The notes beneath the pieces are model-generated. The model saw only the letters and a list, made by a program, of their open reading frames with translations. It was not told the DNA's origin and ran no database searches. From NCBI RefSeq assembly GCF_014645535.1, contig NZ_BMLX01000001.1:923169-987168 (forward strand): 64,000 nucleotides of DNA, in the 5' to 3' direction. A program made the translations under genes and the position numbers. Positions 45,266 through 57,381 of the stretch are shown here, one piece after another (position 1 is the stretch's first letter; the number at the start of each line of letters is the position of its first letter). This stretch comes from Silvimonas iriomotensis. GTDB lineage: Bacteria > Pseudomonadota > Gammaproteobacteria > Burkholderiales > Chitinibacteraceae.

Positions 45266-46504
45266 ATGCAACACAAGCCCATCTCCCGTCTGCATATCGG
45301 CGCCATGCTGTTTCCGCTGTGCCTGGTGCTGTACGAGTTCTCTACCTATATCGCCAATGACATGATCCTGCCGGGCATGCTGCACGTAACGCAGGAGTTT
45401 GGCGTGAGCTCGGCATGGGTGCCGACGTCGATGACGTTGTACATGATCGGCGGGGCGTCGCTGCAGTGGTTGCTGGGGCCGTTGTCAGACCGGATCGGGC
45501 GGCGGCCGGTGATGCTGGCGGGGGTGGTCTGGTTTGTCTCGCTCTGCCTGGCCGCGTTGATTGCCAACAATATGGGCGTGTTCCTGGCGCTGCGCTTCCT
45601 GCAAGGCATGGGCATGTGTTTCCTGGTGGCCGTGGGTTACGCCGCAATCCAGGAAGCGTTTGAAGAAAAGACCGCCATCAAGGTCACGGCCATGATGGCG
45701 AATGTGGCGTTGCTGGCACCACTGATTGGCCCGCTGACGGGCGCGGCGCTGATGGCGTTCACCACCTGGCGCATGATTTTTGTGGCAATCGCCTGTCTGG
45801 CTGCAGTTGCGGGCGTGGGCCTGTATTTCACCATGCCGGAAACCGCGCCGCGCAGCAAAGCGCCGTTCTCGTGCAAGTCTGTCTGGCTGGATTACAAAGC
45901 CGTACTGACCAACCGCCGGTTCATGTCCGGCGTGATGGCGATCTCGATGGCAGGCCTGCCGTTGCTGGCGTGGATCGGTCAGTCGCCGGTGATCATCATG
46001 GAAGGCGAACACCATTCCTCGCTCGATTACGGCCTGTGGCAATTGCCGGTATTTGGCGCCCTGATTGCCGGCAATATCGCGCTGGCCACCATTGGCGACC
46101 GTTTCCCGATTCACCGCGTCATTGGCGTGGGTGGTTCGCTGGTATTTGCCGGTACGCTGCTGGCGCTTGTCTTTACCCTGACGTTCGAAACGCATTTCAA
46201 AGGCATGGCCATTGGTCTTGGCCTGTACGCGTTTGGCCTGGGCCTGGGCAACGCCGGTATTTTCCGGCTGACGCTGTTTGCCAGCGATATCGCTAAAGGC
46301 ACAGTATCCGCCACACTGGGGCTGATCATGATGGGCATCTATGCGATCGGCATTGAGATATTCAAGGCGATCTATCGCGCTGGTGGCGAAGGCTGGTTTG
46401 CGGCCGTATTTGTGCTGACGGGACTGGCGTTTGTGTTTACGCTGCGTCACTTCATGGGCTGGGACAAACCTGGCCAGCCGTTACCCGCCACGCCAACCGA
46501 ATAA
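45266..46504 (+). CDS. mdfA: MdfA family multidrug/H+ antiporter (MFS)
   Basis: A 412-residue, twelve-helix MFS transporter. The first helix YEFSTYIANDMILPG keeps the acidic residues known from E. coli MdfA (Glu26 and Asp34 there, Glu24 and Asp32 here), and WVPTSMT, LQWLLGPLSDRIGRRPVMLAGVVWF and VGYAAIQE.FEE follow the same protein. It exports lipophilic cations and neutral drugs in exchange for protons. Own ribosome binding site is weak; mnmC follows 17 bases later. Confidence 0.95.
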   Translation: MQHKPISRLHIGAMLFPLCLVLYEFSTYIANDMILPGMLHVTQEFGVSSAWVPTSMTLYMIGGASLQWLLGPLSDRIGRRPVMLAGVVWFVSLCLAALIANNMGVFLALRFLQGMGMCFLVAVGYAAIQEAFEEKTAIKVTAMMANVALLAPLIGPLTGAALMAFTTWRMIFVAIACLAAVAGVGLYFTMPETAPRSKAPFSCKSVWLDYKAVLTNRRFMSGVMAISMAGLPLLAWIGQSPVIIMEGEHHSSLDYGLWQLPVFGALIAGNIALATIGDRFPIHRVIGVGGSLVFAGTLLALVFTLTFETHFKGMAIGLGLYAFGLGLGNAGIFRLTLFASDIAKGTVSATLGLIMMGIYAIGIEIFKAIYRAGGEGWFAAVFVLTGLAFVFTLRHFMGWDKPGQPLPATPTE

Positions 46505-46521
46505 AACCCAATATCGTCACC

Positions 46522-48459
46522 ATGCCCTATCCCGCCATTGTCCCGGCAGAACTCGCCTTTGCCAAAGACCAGATCCCCTGGTCCCGCATTTATGACGATA
46601 TCTATCACTCGGACAATGGTGGCGAAGCTCAGGTACAGCATGTGTTTATGGCCGGCAATGGCCTGCCCGAGCGCTGGCGCGAGCGCGACGTGTTCACCAT
46701 CGCTGAAACCGGCTTTGGTCAGGGTCTGAGCTTTCTGGTGACCTGGCAGGCCTGGCAAAACGATCCGCAACGCGCCACGCGACTGCATTTTGTCTCGGTC
46801 GAAAAACACCCTTTCAGTACCGAAGACCTGGCTGTACTGCATCAGCGCTATCCCGCACTGGCCGCGCTGTCGGCCGAACTGCTGGCGCAGTGGCCGCAAC
46901 TCACCCCCGGATTTCACCGCCTGAACCTGGATGGTGGCCGCGTCACACTGACACTATTGCTGGGCGAGGCGGTCACCCTGCTCAGCCAGCTTGATGCGCG
47001 CATTGACGCCATCTACCTGGACGGATTCTCTCCCGACAAAAACGCCGACATCTGGTCTGTCGACGTGCTGCGCGCGCTGTGGCGCAACACAACCCCAGAC
47101 ACCACCCTGGCGACCTACACCGTCGCCCGCACGGTACGGGATGCGCTGACCGAAGCCGGGTTTGCCCCGCACAAAGAAACGGGTTTTGGCAGCAAACGCA
47201 AGCGCTTGGCCGGCACCGTCGCCCACGCGCCCCATTCGCGCCCGGTGTATGCCGGTGAACGGCAGGCGCTGGTCATTGGCGCCGGGATGGCCGGTTGCGC
47301 CGTGGCCGAACGCCTGGCCGCGCGCGGCTGGCAGGTCACGGTGCTGGATCAGTCCGCCACGCCAGCACAAGGGGCATCCGGCAATCATGTCGGGCTGATG
47401 CATGCGCACTTTACGCGCGACGACAACCTGCTGGCCCGGTTGACCCGCGCCGGCAGCGAATTCACCCTGCAGCATCTGGCCGGTTTTGCCACGGCACCGC
47501 AGCAACCCGTCTGGGGCCGGCCTGGTCTGGTCCAGGTGGCACGCACGGCCGATCAGGCACAGACATTCCGCACCATTGCCCATAGCGGCGACTGGCCGGC
47601 CGCGATGTTGCGCTGGCTGGAGCCAGACCAGGTGGCGCAGCAATTCAGCCTGGCAACGGACTGGGGCGCCTGGTGGTTTGAACGCGGCGCCTGGGTGCAA
47701 CCACGCAGTTTTTGCGAGGCCAGCCTGGCGCGATACGCTGATCGCATCCGCTTTATCGGCAACCAGCATGTGGCCCAACTGGGATATGTCGATGGCGACT
47801 GGTGCGCCAGCGATTCTGCCGGGCAATTGCTGGCGCGTGCGCCCGTAGCGGTGCTCGCCCATGCCTTTGCGGCAAAACAGTTACCCCTGGCTGCGGAGTT
47901 GCCGCTCACAGCCTCGCAACGCAGCACCACGCTGATTGCCGAAGGCGCGTTGCCGCCCGTGCAGGCGGGCATCTCTGGCGCGGGCTATGTCACGCCGGCG
48001 CTGGATGGCTGGCACACCACCGGCGCCGCGGTTGCGCAAACAGGTCAGGAAACAGCGGCCGCAGCAGAAAACATCCAGCGCAGTCAGGCCTTGTTTGCAG
48101 ATTGCGCGATCACGCCCGCACAAACCGGCCGTACACGCCTGTGTGTGCGCCCCGGGTCGGCAGACCGCATGCCGCTGGTGGGCGCACTGCCCTTGCCTGC
48201 CCACCAGCAAGGCAAGGCGCATCAGCTGTTTCATATCCGCCGTTATCCGGATTTGTATGGCCTGCTGGGCCTGGGGTCACGCGGGTTGACGTTTGCGCCC
48301 TTGGCAGCAGAGCTGATTGCCGCACAATTGAATGGCGAGCCTCTGCCGCTGGAGCGCGATCTGGTGCAAGCCATTGATCCGGCAAGGTTCTTGTTGCGCG
48401 CCCTGCGCAAAGGGCTGCCATGGCCGCCGCAAGAGACAGCGGAAGTGGACGACGACTGA
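46522..48459 (+). CDS. mnmC: bifunctional tRNA wobble-uridine modification enzyme MnmC
   Basis: A 645-residue two-domain enzyme completing mnm5s2U34 in tRNA. The N-terminal methyltransferase (about 1-240) has the SAM motif ETGFGQGLSF (62-71) and IDAIYLDGFSPDKNADIWS. The C-terminal FAD oxidoreductase (about 248-640) has VIGAGMAGCAVAERLA, then QGASGNHVGLMH. The oxidase converts cmnm5 to nm5 and the methyltransferase adds the methyl group. No frameshift seen; length matches the family. Confidence 0.97.
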   Translation: MPYPAIVPAELAFAKDQIPWSRIYDDIYHSDNGGEAQVQHVFMAGNGLPERWRERDVFTIAETGFGQGLSFLVTWQAWQNDPQRATRLHFVSVEKHPFSTEDLAVLHQRYPALAALSAELLAQWPQLTPGFHRLNLDGGRVTLTLLLGEAVTLLSQLDARIDAIYLDGFSPDKNADIWSVDVLRALWRNTTPDTTLATYTVARTVRDALTEAGFAPHKETGFGSKRKRLAGTVAHAPHSRPVYAGERQALVIGAGMAGCAVAERLAARGWQVTVLDQSATPAQGASGNHVGLMHAHFTRDDNLLARLTRAGSEFTLQHLAGFATAPQQPVWGRPGLVQVARTADQAQTFRTIAHSGDWPAAMLRWLEPDQVAQQFSLATDWGAWWFERGAWVQPRSFCEASLARYADRIRFIGNQHVAQLGYVDGDWCASDSAGQLLARAPVAVLAHAFAAKQLPLAAELPLTASQRSTTLIAEGALPPVQAGISGAGYVTPALDGWHTTGAAVAQTGQETAAAAENIQRSQALFADCAITPAQTGRTRLCVRPGSADRMPLVGALPLPAHQQGKAHQLFHIRRYPDLYGLLGLGSRGLTFAPLAAELIAAQLNGEPLPLERDLVQAIDPARFLLRALRKGLPWPPQETAEVDDD

Positions 48460-48618
48460 AACTGGATGCCAAGTGCATAACAGCTTTCATCAACGTTCAG
48501 CATAACAGTGGGCTTTTTGCTGCAACTGCAAAGGCAAACTGTATTGGCTGATGCAGCTACCGGCACCAGGGCCGACCCCGTATTCTGGCCAGGTCTGAAG
48601 CCGCTGCGGAGCGCCACC

Positions 48619-48933
48619 ATGAAAGCCACCCTGATTGCCTGTCCTTCTTTGATCAGCCTGAAAAAGGCAGAGCGCACGGTCATCCGCTGCGAACAAGGCC
48701 AGCTCTGGATCTCGGTACCTGGTGAAGATATCGTGCTGCGCCGTGGCGAATCCTGGCAGATCAACAGCCCGTTAACGGTGCTGATCGAAGGCGCCCAGGA
48801 CGCCAGATTCAGCCTGCAAACGCCGCGCAGCGTCTGGCATTTGCACTGGCCTGGTGCATGGCGCTGGCCAGCCTTCCGTTCGTCGTGGCGTGTAAGATCA
48901 AGCCCCATAAAGCGAATCCAGGCCAGAACTTGA
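48619..48933 (+). CDS. DUF2917 domain protein
   Basis: A 104-residue protein. The core LKKAERTVIRCEQGQLWISVPGEDIVLRRGESWQI is a DUF2917 cupin-like beta domain found in small proteobacterial proteins. The C-terminal 30 residues are basic and Trp-rich. The start at 48619 was chosen for GGAG upstream and domain position. Function unknown; no partner gene evident. Confidence 0.75.
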   Translation: MKATLIACPSLISLKKAERTVIRCEQGQLWISVPGEDIVLRRGESWQINSPLTVLIEGAQDARFSLQTPRSVWHLHWPGAWRWPAFRSSWRVRSSPIKRIQART

Positions 48934-48997
48934 CATTGTCATTACGGTCTTATCCTGACGCGCCCGATTAACATCCCGGGCCGGTGAAGGAGGCCGT

Positions 48998-49309
48998 ATG
49001 CTACGCCGTCTTTCCCTCGCGGGCCTGCTCAGCGCTGGCCTGCTTTCCCCCGCCTGCGCCGACATGGTTGATGATGTCGGTACGCTGGAGGCGATTCTTG
49101 ATAGCGTGTGCGGTCAGCGCTTTGAGGTCGTCTGGGTGGATCAGGACCACAAAATCCCGCCCTGCATGATGAGCTACTCGCCCTACTGCGAAGAAATCCA
49201 GACCAATGGCCCGGACAGTTGCCCGCTGGTCATGGGCACGGACGTAGACGCGGATGACGCGCAGCCAGACAGCCCGGACATGCTGGCGGCCGCACCACAG
49301 CAACTGTGA
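48998..49309 (+). CDS. small secreted protein
   Basis: A 103-residue protein with a signal peptide (MLRRLSLAGLLSAGLLSPACA, possible cleavage before DMV) and an acidic mature chain with several cysteines (VCGQ, PPCMM, PYCEE, DSCPL) able to form disulfides. AAGGAGG lies seven bases before the ATG. No family recognised. Its stop is four bases from the converging MocR gene. Confidence 0.7.
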   Translation: MLRRLSLAGLLSAGLLSPACADMVDDVGTLEAILDSVCGQRFEVVWVDQDHKIPPCMMSYSPYCEEIQTNGPDSCPLVMGTDVDADDAQPDSPDMLAAAPQQL

Positions 49310-49313
49310 TGCG

Positions 49314-50801
49314 TCAGGCCGCGGGAATGACGAGATCCGTTGCGGCGGATTGCTCGTCCAGCAGTGCTTGTGCCAGCTGCCCAAGGCGCTGGATGGCGCG
49401 CTCGTGCCGCGTGGTCCAGGTTTCAATACAGCAAATGCGCAAGCAATTGCGATAGCTGCGGCTGGGCGAAAACAACTCGCCCGGCGCAAAGACAATCCCT
49501 TCCTCAATCGAGCGCTGCAACAGCACCTGCGTGTTGATGCCGGCTGGCAACTCCACCCACAACACAAAACCACCCTGCGGCACGTTCAGCCGCGTTTCTG
49601 CCGGAAAATAGCGCTGGATTGCCGCTGCGCCGCAATTTAACTGGTCGGCCACCGCCCGGCGCAGTTTGCGCAAATGATGGTCGTACCCGCCGTTCTCCAG
49701 AAACCGGGCCACTGTTTTCTGCAGCAAGGTCGAGGTCGAATACGTGTTGATGAACTTGAGCTTTTCCAGCTCTCGCCGCCAGCGCCCCGCCACCACCCAG
49801 CCAATCCGGAACCCCGGCACCAGCGTTTTGGTAAACGACGAGCACAGCATGACATTGCCGGTCTTGTCGAATGCCTTGGCCGGGCGCGGGCGTTCGCCGT
49901 GATGGAAAAACTCACCGTACAGGTCGTCTTCAATCAGCGGGATACTGCGCTCGGCCAGCAACTCCACCAGGCGGCGCTTGTTCTCATCCGGCATCAGGCT
50001 GCCAATCGGGTTGGAAAAATTGGGCAACAGCAGCGCGGCCTTGACCTGGCCGTTGCGGGTGGCCAGTTCCAGCGCTTCCACCGAGATACCGGTTTGCGGA
50101 TGGGTCGGGATTTCCAGCGCCTTGAGCTGATAGCTCTCCAGCATCTGCAGCACGCCGAAATACGCGGGCGACTCAATGGCCACGACATCGCCCGGGCGCG
50201 TTACTGCGCGCAAGCACAGGTTGATCGCCTCCAGGCAGCCGTGGGTGACGATGACGTCATCGGCCTCAAACTGGCCGCCCCATGCCAGCGCCCGGCGCGC
50301 AATATGGCGGCGCAATTCGGGGTCGCCGGGTGGCGTGCCGTAGTCGGCCAGCAGTTCGGGTTCGTGACGGGAAATCTGCGACAACAACCGCTGCAATGGC
50401 TGCAGCGGAAAGTGTTCCGGGTTCAGGATCGCCAGGCCAAAATCGACTTTGACCTCGGCAAACTGGTTGGATTGATAAGGCCAGTATTCGGCCTGGGTTA
50501 CCACCCTGGATGGGGTTTTGGGCGGTTGCGTCAGTGCCGGCGTGGCAAATGCGGTGGCGCTGCGGACATAAAACCCGCTTTGCGGGCGGGCCTCGATCAG
50601 CCCGCGGTCTTCCAGTTCGCGATACGCCTCCATCACCGTCGACAGGCTTAACTGGCGCTGTGCCGACATCTTGCGCACAGAGGGCAGTTTTTCTCCGGTC
50701 TTGAGCATGCCTGCCAGAATGGCTTGCGCCAGGTCCTCTGCCAACTGGTGGTAGAGGGTGTCAGGTTTGCGCCGGCCGGCGGCAAAACTCAGATCGTTCA
50801 T
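49314..50801 (-). CDS. MocR-type (GntR / aminotransferase) PLP-dependent regulator
   Basis: A 495-residue regulator. Residues about 12-80 are a GntR winged helix (LAQAILAGMLKTGEKLPSVRKMSAQRQLSLSTVMEAYRELEDRGLIEARPQSGFYV). Residues about 115-480 are a type I aminotransferase domain with YGTPPGDPELR, THGCLEAINL, PNFSNPIGS and the PLP lysine in SSFTKTLVPGFRIGW (near residue 320). Such proteins bind PLP as ligand and usually control vitamin B6 or amine genes next door. Here no divergent target gene is present; ftsB lies behind it on the same strand. Confidence 0.93.
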   Translation of the reverse strand: MNDLSFAAGRRKPDTLYHQLAEDLAQAILAGMLKTGEKLPSVRKMSAQRQLSLSTVMEAYRELEDRGLIEARPQSGFYVRSATAFATPALTQPPKTPSRVVTQAEYWPYQSNQFAEVKVDFGLAILNPEHFPLQPLQRLLSQISRHEPELLADYGTPPGDPELRRHIARRALAWGGQFEADDVIVTHGCLEAINLCLRAVTRPGDVVAIESPAYFGVLQMLESYQLKALEIPTHPQTGISVEALELATRNGQVKAALLLPNFSNPIGSLMPDENKRRLVELLAERSIPLIEDDLYGEFFHHGERPRPAKAFDKTGNVMLCSSFTKTLVPGFRIGWVVAGRWRRELEKLKFINTYSTSTLLQKTVARFLENGGYDHHLRKLRRAVADQLNCGAAAIQRYFPAETRLNVPQGGFVLWVELPAGINTQVLLQRSIEEGIVFAPGELFSPSRSYRNCLRICCIETWTTRHERAIQRLGQLAQALLDEQSAATDLVIPAA

Positions 50802-50895
50802 GGCATCGCGTCCGCAAGGAGGTCAATGCACTATATCGCGCCTGAATCAAAAACAGAACAGTTTTGAGAAAAACAGAAAATAAACAGATGAAAGG

Positions 50896-50932
50896 ATAAC
50901 AGTTTGGGCAAAACGCCCGTCATAACTGTTAT
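50896..50932. promoter_or_regulatory. inverted repeat in front of the MocR gene
   Basis: ATAACAGTT (50896-50904) pairs with AACTGTTAT (50924-50932), enclosing an inner GGGC / GCCC stem. It lies 95 bases before the MocR start and 10 bases beyond the ftsB stop. It has no U-run, so an operator is more likely than a terminator; nearby AACAG half-sites recur at 50860-50885. Confidence 0.4.
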
Positions 50933-50941
50933 ACCAATGGA

Positions 50942-51295
50942 TTACTGCGCTGCCGATGCGGTGGCAGCCACACTGGCAATGGGCGCATCCAGACTGGAAC
51001 TGGCGGCGGAAGCTGCTGGTTTGCGGCTATCGAGAATCTGGAAGAACACTTCGTCCTGACGAACCATGCCCAGTTCGTTGCGGGCGCGCTCTTCGATGGC
51101 GGTCGTGCCTGTTTTCAGATCGACCACGTCGGCCTCAAGCGCGGCATTGCGCTCTTTGAGTTTCTCGTTCTTGCCGCGTTGCGTGGCAAGTTGCGTATCA
51201 AGTTGCCATACGCGCAGCCAACTGCCCTTGCCAATCCAGAGCGGCCATTGCAGCAACAGAATCAGCAAAGCAAGGGCTATCGCGAGTGTCCGCAT
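50942..51295 (-). CDS. ftsB: cell division protein FtsB
   Basis: A 117-residue bitopic protein of the FtsQBL divisome complex. A membrane helix (about 4-20, [19 protein letters not shown]) is followed by a coiled coil (about 32-66, [30 protein letters not shown]) and the conserved [22 protein letters not shown]. The Ala/Ser-rich tail is longer than in E. coli. Downstream of eno, the standard location. Confidence 0.93.
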   Translation of the reverse strand: MRTLAIALALLILLLQWPLWIGKGSWLRVWQLDTQLATQRGKNEKLKERNAALEADVVDLKTGTTAIEERARNELGMVRQDEVFFQILDSRKPAASAASSSLDAPIASVAATASAAQ

Positions 51296-51314
51296 GTATT
51301 TTTGAAGTGTGGAA

Positions 51315-51346
51315 ATAAAAACCGGAGCAAGGTTTGCTCCGGTTTC
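51315..51346 (-). terminator. hairpin downstream of eno
   Basis: A 12-bp stem AAACCGGAGCAA / TTGCTCCGGTTT with a three-base loop, followed on the minus strand by T-rich sequence. It would terminate eno and separate it from ftsB. Confidence 0.82.
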
Positions 51347-51428
51347 GGATGTTACTACAGACCACCCGTATTTTCTAATGACGCATCATACAATGCGTCA
51401 TTTCATGCGGGTCGCCCGTCAGGCGCAA

Positions 51429-52769
<1,341 letters not shown>

Positions 52770-52813
52770 TCAAACCCGGTGGTCGGTGCGGCTATCAGAA
52801 TAGCCCATTTGAA

Positions 52814-53665
52814 TTACAAAGTTTGTTCGATAAAAGGCGTGCCCTTGACGGCGGCATCAATTGTTTTGAGCGTGGTCAAGAGTTCCTTCATGCGGCCCAG
52901 CGGCCATGCATTCGGGCCGTCAGACATTGCGCAAGCGGGGTTCGGGTGGGTCTCGGCAAATACGCCGGCCACGCCCACGGCCACGGCGGCACGCGCCAGG
53001 ACCGGTACAAATTCACGCTGACCGCCAGAGCTGGTGCCCTGGCCGCCTGGCAGCTGCACGGAGTGCGTCGCATCAAACACGACCGGCGCGCCGGTTTCGC
53101 GCATGATCGACAGGCTGCGCATGTCGCTCACGAGGTTGTTGTAGCCAAACGAAACACCGCGCTCGCACGCCATGAACAGGTCGTCAGACAGGCCGGCATC
53201 GCGGGCTGCATCACGCGCCTTGTCGATCACGTTCTTCATGTCGCCCGGGGCCAGGAACTGGCCCTTCTTGATGTTCACCGGCTTACCCGACTGGGCACAG
53301 GCACGAATGAAGTCAGTCTGGCGGCACAAAAAGGCCGGGGTCTGCAGTACGTCCACCACTTCGGAAACCGGCTTGATCTGGTCGATTTCGTGGATGTCGG
53401 TCAGTACCGGCACGCCGATCTGCTCTTTCACCTTGGCCAGAATGCGCAGGCCTTCGTCCATGCCGTAGCCACGGAATGTCTTGCCGGAGGAGCGGTTGGC
53501 CTTGTCAAAGCTGGATTTGAAAATGAAATTGATGCCCAGCTCGGCGGTGATTTCTTTCAACTGGCCAGCAACATCGATGGAGAACTGCTCGCCTTCAATG
53601 ACGCAGGGGCCGGCAATCAGGAAAAAGGGCTGATTCAGCCCGACTTCAAATCCGCACAGTTTCAT
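52814..53665 (-). CDS. kdsA: 3-deoxy-8-phosphooctulonate synthase
   Basis: A 283-residue TIM-barrel enzyme condensing phosphoenolpyruvate and arabinose 5-phosphate for lipopolysaccharide [72 protein letters not shown] and [12 protein letters not shown] are family blocks. It lies between pyrG and eno, the typical betaproteobacterial order, and shows a Gram-negative envelope. Confidence 0.98.
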   Translation of the reverse strand: MKLCGFEVGLNQPFFLIAGPCVIEGEQFSIDVAGQLKEITAELGINFIFKSSFDKANRSSGKTFRGYGMDEGLRILAKVKEQIGVPVLTDIHEIDQIKPVSEVVDVLQTPAFLCRQTDFIRACAQSGKPVNIKKGQFLAPGDMKNVIDKARDAARDAGLSDDLFMACERGVSFGYNNLVSDMRSLSIMRETGAPVVFDATHSVQLPGGQGTSSGGQREFVPVLARAAVAVGVAGVFAETHPNPACAMSDGPNAWPLGRMKELLTTLKTIDAAVKGTPFIEQTL

Positions 53666-53766
53666 GGTTTGCTCCAGTGAGGTGTGAGTGGGCGGGCGCG
53701 CGCCGCCCTGGCATGCGCGCCCTGTTGCTCACTGACAGGTCTTGATCGGTTGATCAGCAAAGCCGA

Positions 53767-55449
<1,683 letters not shown>

Positions 55450-55523
55450 CTATACGAACACCCCTTGTCCCTCAATTCTGGACAAGGCCGCAAACTTGTG
55501 ATTTTGACGGATGCATAAACGCG

Positions 55524-56417
55524 CTATTTGCGTTTTCTTCCATAACTGTAGCCAGGTTCGTCGCCACTTGCTGCCAGCAAGAGCTTGTCCAGCACATTGA
55601 TTGGCAACCATTTTTTCAGATACCAGAACACGATGGCCGGTACGGTCACCGGCAGACGTGCCGGCGGATGACCTTGATCGAGTGCGCGCAAAAGTGCCTT
55701 GAATACCGCTTGCGGCGGCAAAGTGAATGGCGCCGCAGGGCCGGGTTTGGCCAGGCGTGCCTGCATGGCTTCATAAGCAGGCCGGTGAAAACTCTGGTCC
55801 GCGTTGATCCAGCGTGCGAACTGCTGCTGGGCATTGGGCCGGAACCGGCTGGTAATCGGGCCCGGTTCAATCAGGCTGACAAATACGCCACTGCCTTTGA
55901 GTTCCTGGCGCAAGGTATCGGCAAAACCTTCCAGCGCAAATTTGCTGGCGTTATAGGCGCCGCGATACGGCATGGCGGCATAACCCAGAATTGAACTATT
56001 GATCACCACCCGCCCGTGTTTTTGCCGGCGCATGGCAGGCAGCACGGCGTTGGTCAATTCAATAGTGCCAAATACATTGGTTTCGAATTGATGACGCATT
56101 GCATCACGCGTCAGATCTTCAACCGCACCCGGAACGCCAAAGCCGGCGTTATTGAATAAGGCATCCAGCGTGCCGCCCGTACGGTTCAGCACCTCGGTCA
56201 CGCAAGACCGGATTGATGCGCTGTCTGCAATATCCAGCTGCAATGCTTCCAGCCCTTCTGCCTCCAGCCGGGCCACATCATCAGCTTGTCTTGCCGTGGC
56301 AAATACCCGCCAGCCGAGGTTTTTTAATTCGTGCACCGCACAATAGCCAATACCCGTCGATGCGCCAGAAACCAGAATCGTACGAACTTTCCTTGTCAAT
56401 TCACCATCTTGGCTCAT
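55524..56417 (-). CDS. short-chain dehydrogenase/reductase
   Basis: A 297-residue SDR with NAD(P)-binding SGASTGIG, NNAG (FNNAGFGVPG), and the catalytic Ser-Tyr-Lys in INSSILGYAAMPYRGAYNASK. The extended C-terminus ends in a hydrophobic and basic stretch (VPAIVFWYLKKWLP) that could associate with membrane. Similar enzymes act on long-chain or steroid-like substrates, but the substrate is unknown. Diverges from the PhaB-like gene. Confidence 0.92.
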   Translation of the reverse strand: MSQDGELTRKVRTILVSGASTGIGYCAVHELKNLGWRVFATARQADDVARLEAEGLEALQLDIADSASIRSCVTEVLNRTGGTLDALFNNAGFGVPGAVEDLTRDAMRHQFETNVFGTIELTNAVLPAMRRQKHGRVVINSSILGYAAMPYRGAYNASKFALEGFADTLRQELKGSGVFVSLIEPGPITSRFRPNAQQQFARWINADQSFHRPAYEAMQARLAKPGPAAPFTLPPQAVFKALLRALDQGHPPARLPVTVPAIVFWYLKKWLPINVLDKLLLAASGDEPGYSYGRKRK

Positions 56418-56547
56418 TCGTAATTCCCTTTTTCAAAAGAGGTTTTATTATTGAATTGGTTGTATCAGGCAATGGTGCAACCACAGGAACAGGATTGTGC
56501 CGGAATCTGGCAAAGAATTCCGGTCTTAAAACAACGAGGAGACTCTC

Positions 56548-57282
56548 ATGGCCAAAGTCGCACTGGTCACTGGCGGCATGGGCGGGATTGGCACCGCCAT
56601 TTGCAAGACACTCGCTGATGGTGGCTTTACGGTAGTGACCACCTACTCCCGGCCCGGCAAAGAACAGAAATGGCTCAGCGAAACCCGCGATGCGGGCTAT
56701 GCTTTTCACGCATTTGAATGCGATGTCACCAGTTTTGACGCGTGCGTCAGCCTGGCCACCCGCATTCGTGAAACGGTGGGCGATGTCGATGTGCTGGTCA
56801 ACAACGCAGGCATTACCCGCGACGCCAGCTTTCGCAAGCTCACCCAGGTAGATTGGGACACCGTCATGGCGACCAATCTGGATTCTCTTTTCAACGTCAC
56901 CAAACAGTTTGTCGACACCATGTCAGAGCGTGGCTGGGGCCGCGTGATCAACATTTCGTCGATCAACGGCCAGAAAGGCCAGTTCGGGCAGACCAACTAC
57001 TCCGCCGCCAAGGCCGGCATGCATGGCTTTACCATGGCACTGGCACAGGAAGTGGCCAAAAAAGGCGTGACCGTCAACACCATCAGCCCGGGCTACATTG
57101 CCACGGAGATGGTGATGGCAGTGCCGGAAGACGTGCGCGGCAAGATCATTGCGCAGATTCCGGTCGGGCGTCTGGGCAAGCCCGAAGAAGTGGCCAGCCT
57201 GATTGCCTGGCTGGCATCAGATTTGTCCGGTTTCATGACGGGTGCCAATATCGCCATGAATGGTGGTCAACACACCTGCTGA
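56548..57282 (+). CDS. phaB: acetoacetyl-CoA reductase (PhaB-like SDR)
   Basis: A 244-residue SDR. GGMGGIG (9-15) binds NADPH; catalytic Ser138, Tyr151 and Lys155 lie in NISSINGQKGQFGQTNYSAAKAG. The GQKGQFGQTNYSAAKAGMHGFT block is typical of PhaB, which makes (R)-3-hydroxybutyryl-CoA for polyhydroxybutyrate. ACGAGGAGA precedes the ATG. phaA and phaC are not in the window, so the role in polymer synthesis is inferred. Confidence 0.93.
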   Translation: MAKVALVTGGMGGIGTAICKTLADGGFTVVTTYSRPGKEQKWLSETRDAGYAFHAFECDVTSFDACVSLATRIRETVGDVDVLVNNAGITRDASFRKLTQVDWDTVMATNLDSLFNVTKQFVDTMSERGWGRVINISSINGQKGQFGQTNYSAAKAGMHGFTMALAQEVAKKGVTVNTISPGYIATEMVMAVPEDVRGKIIAQIPVGRLGKPEEVASLIAWLASDLSGFMTGANIAMNGGQHTC

Positions 57283-57301
57283 TCGTGCCAGAACAGCAAA
57301 C

Positions 57302-57334
57302 AAAAACGGCGCCAGAAGATGGCGCCGTTTTTTA
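57302..57334. terminator. Rho-independent terminator
   Basis: A 9-bp stem ACGGCGCCA / TGGCGCCGT with a five-base loop, flanked by A-run and T-run, between phaB and the converging TetR gene. Confidence 0.9.
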
Positions 57335-57381
57335 TTGTCCGGATCAAGACAGCAACACAAGTTGCTGTTTCTAAAGAAAAC

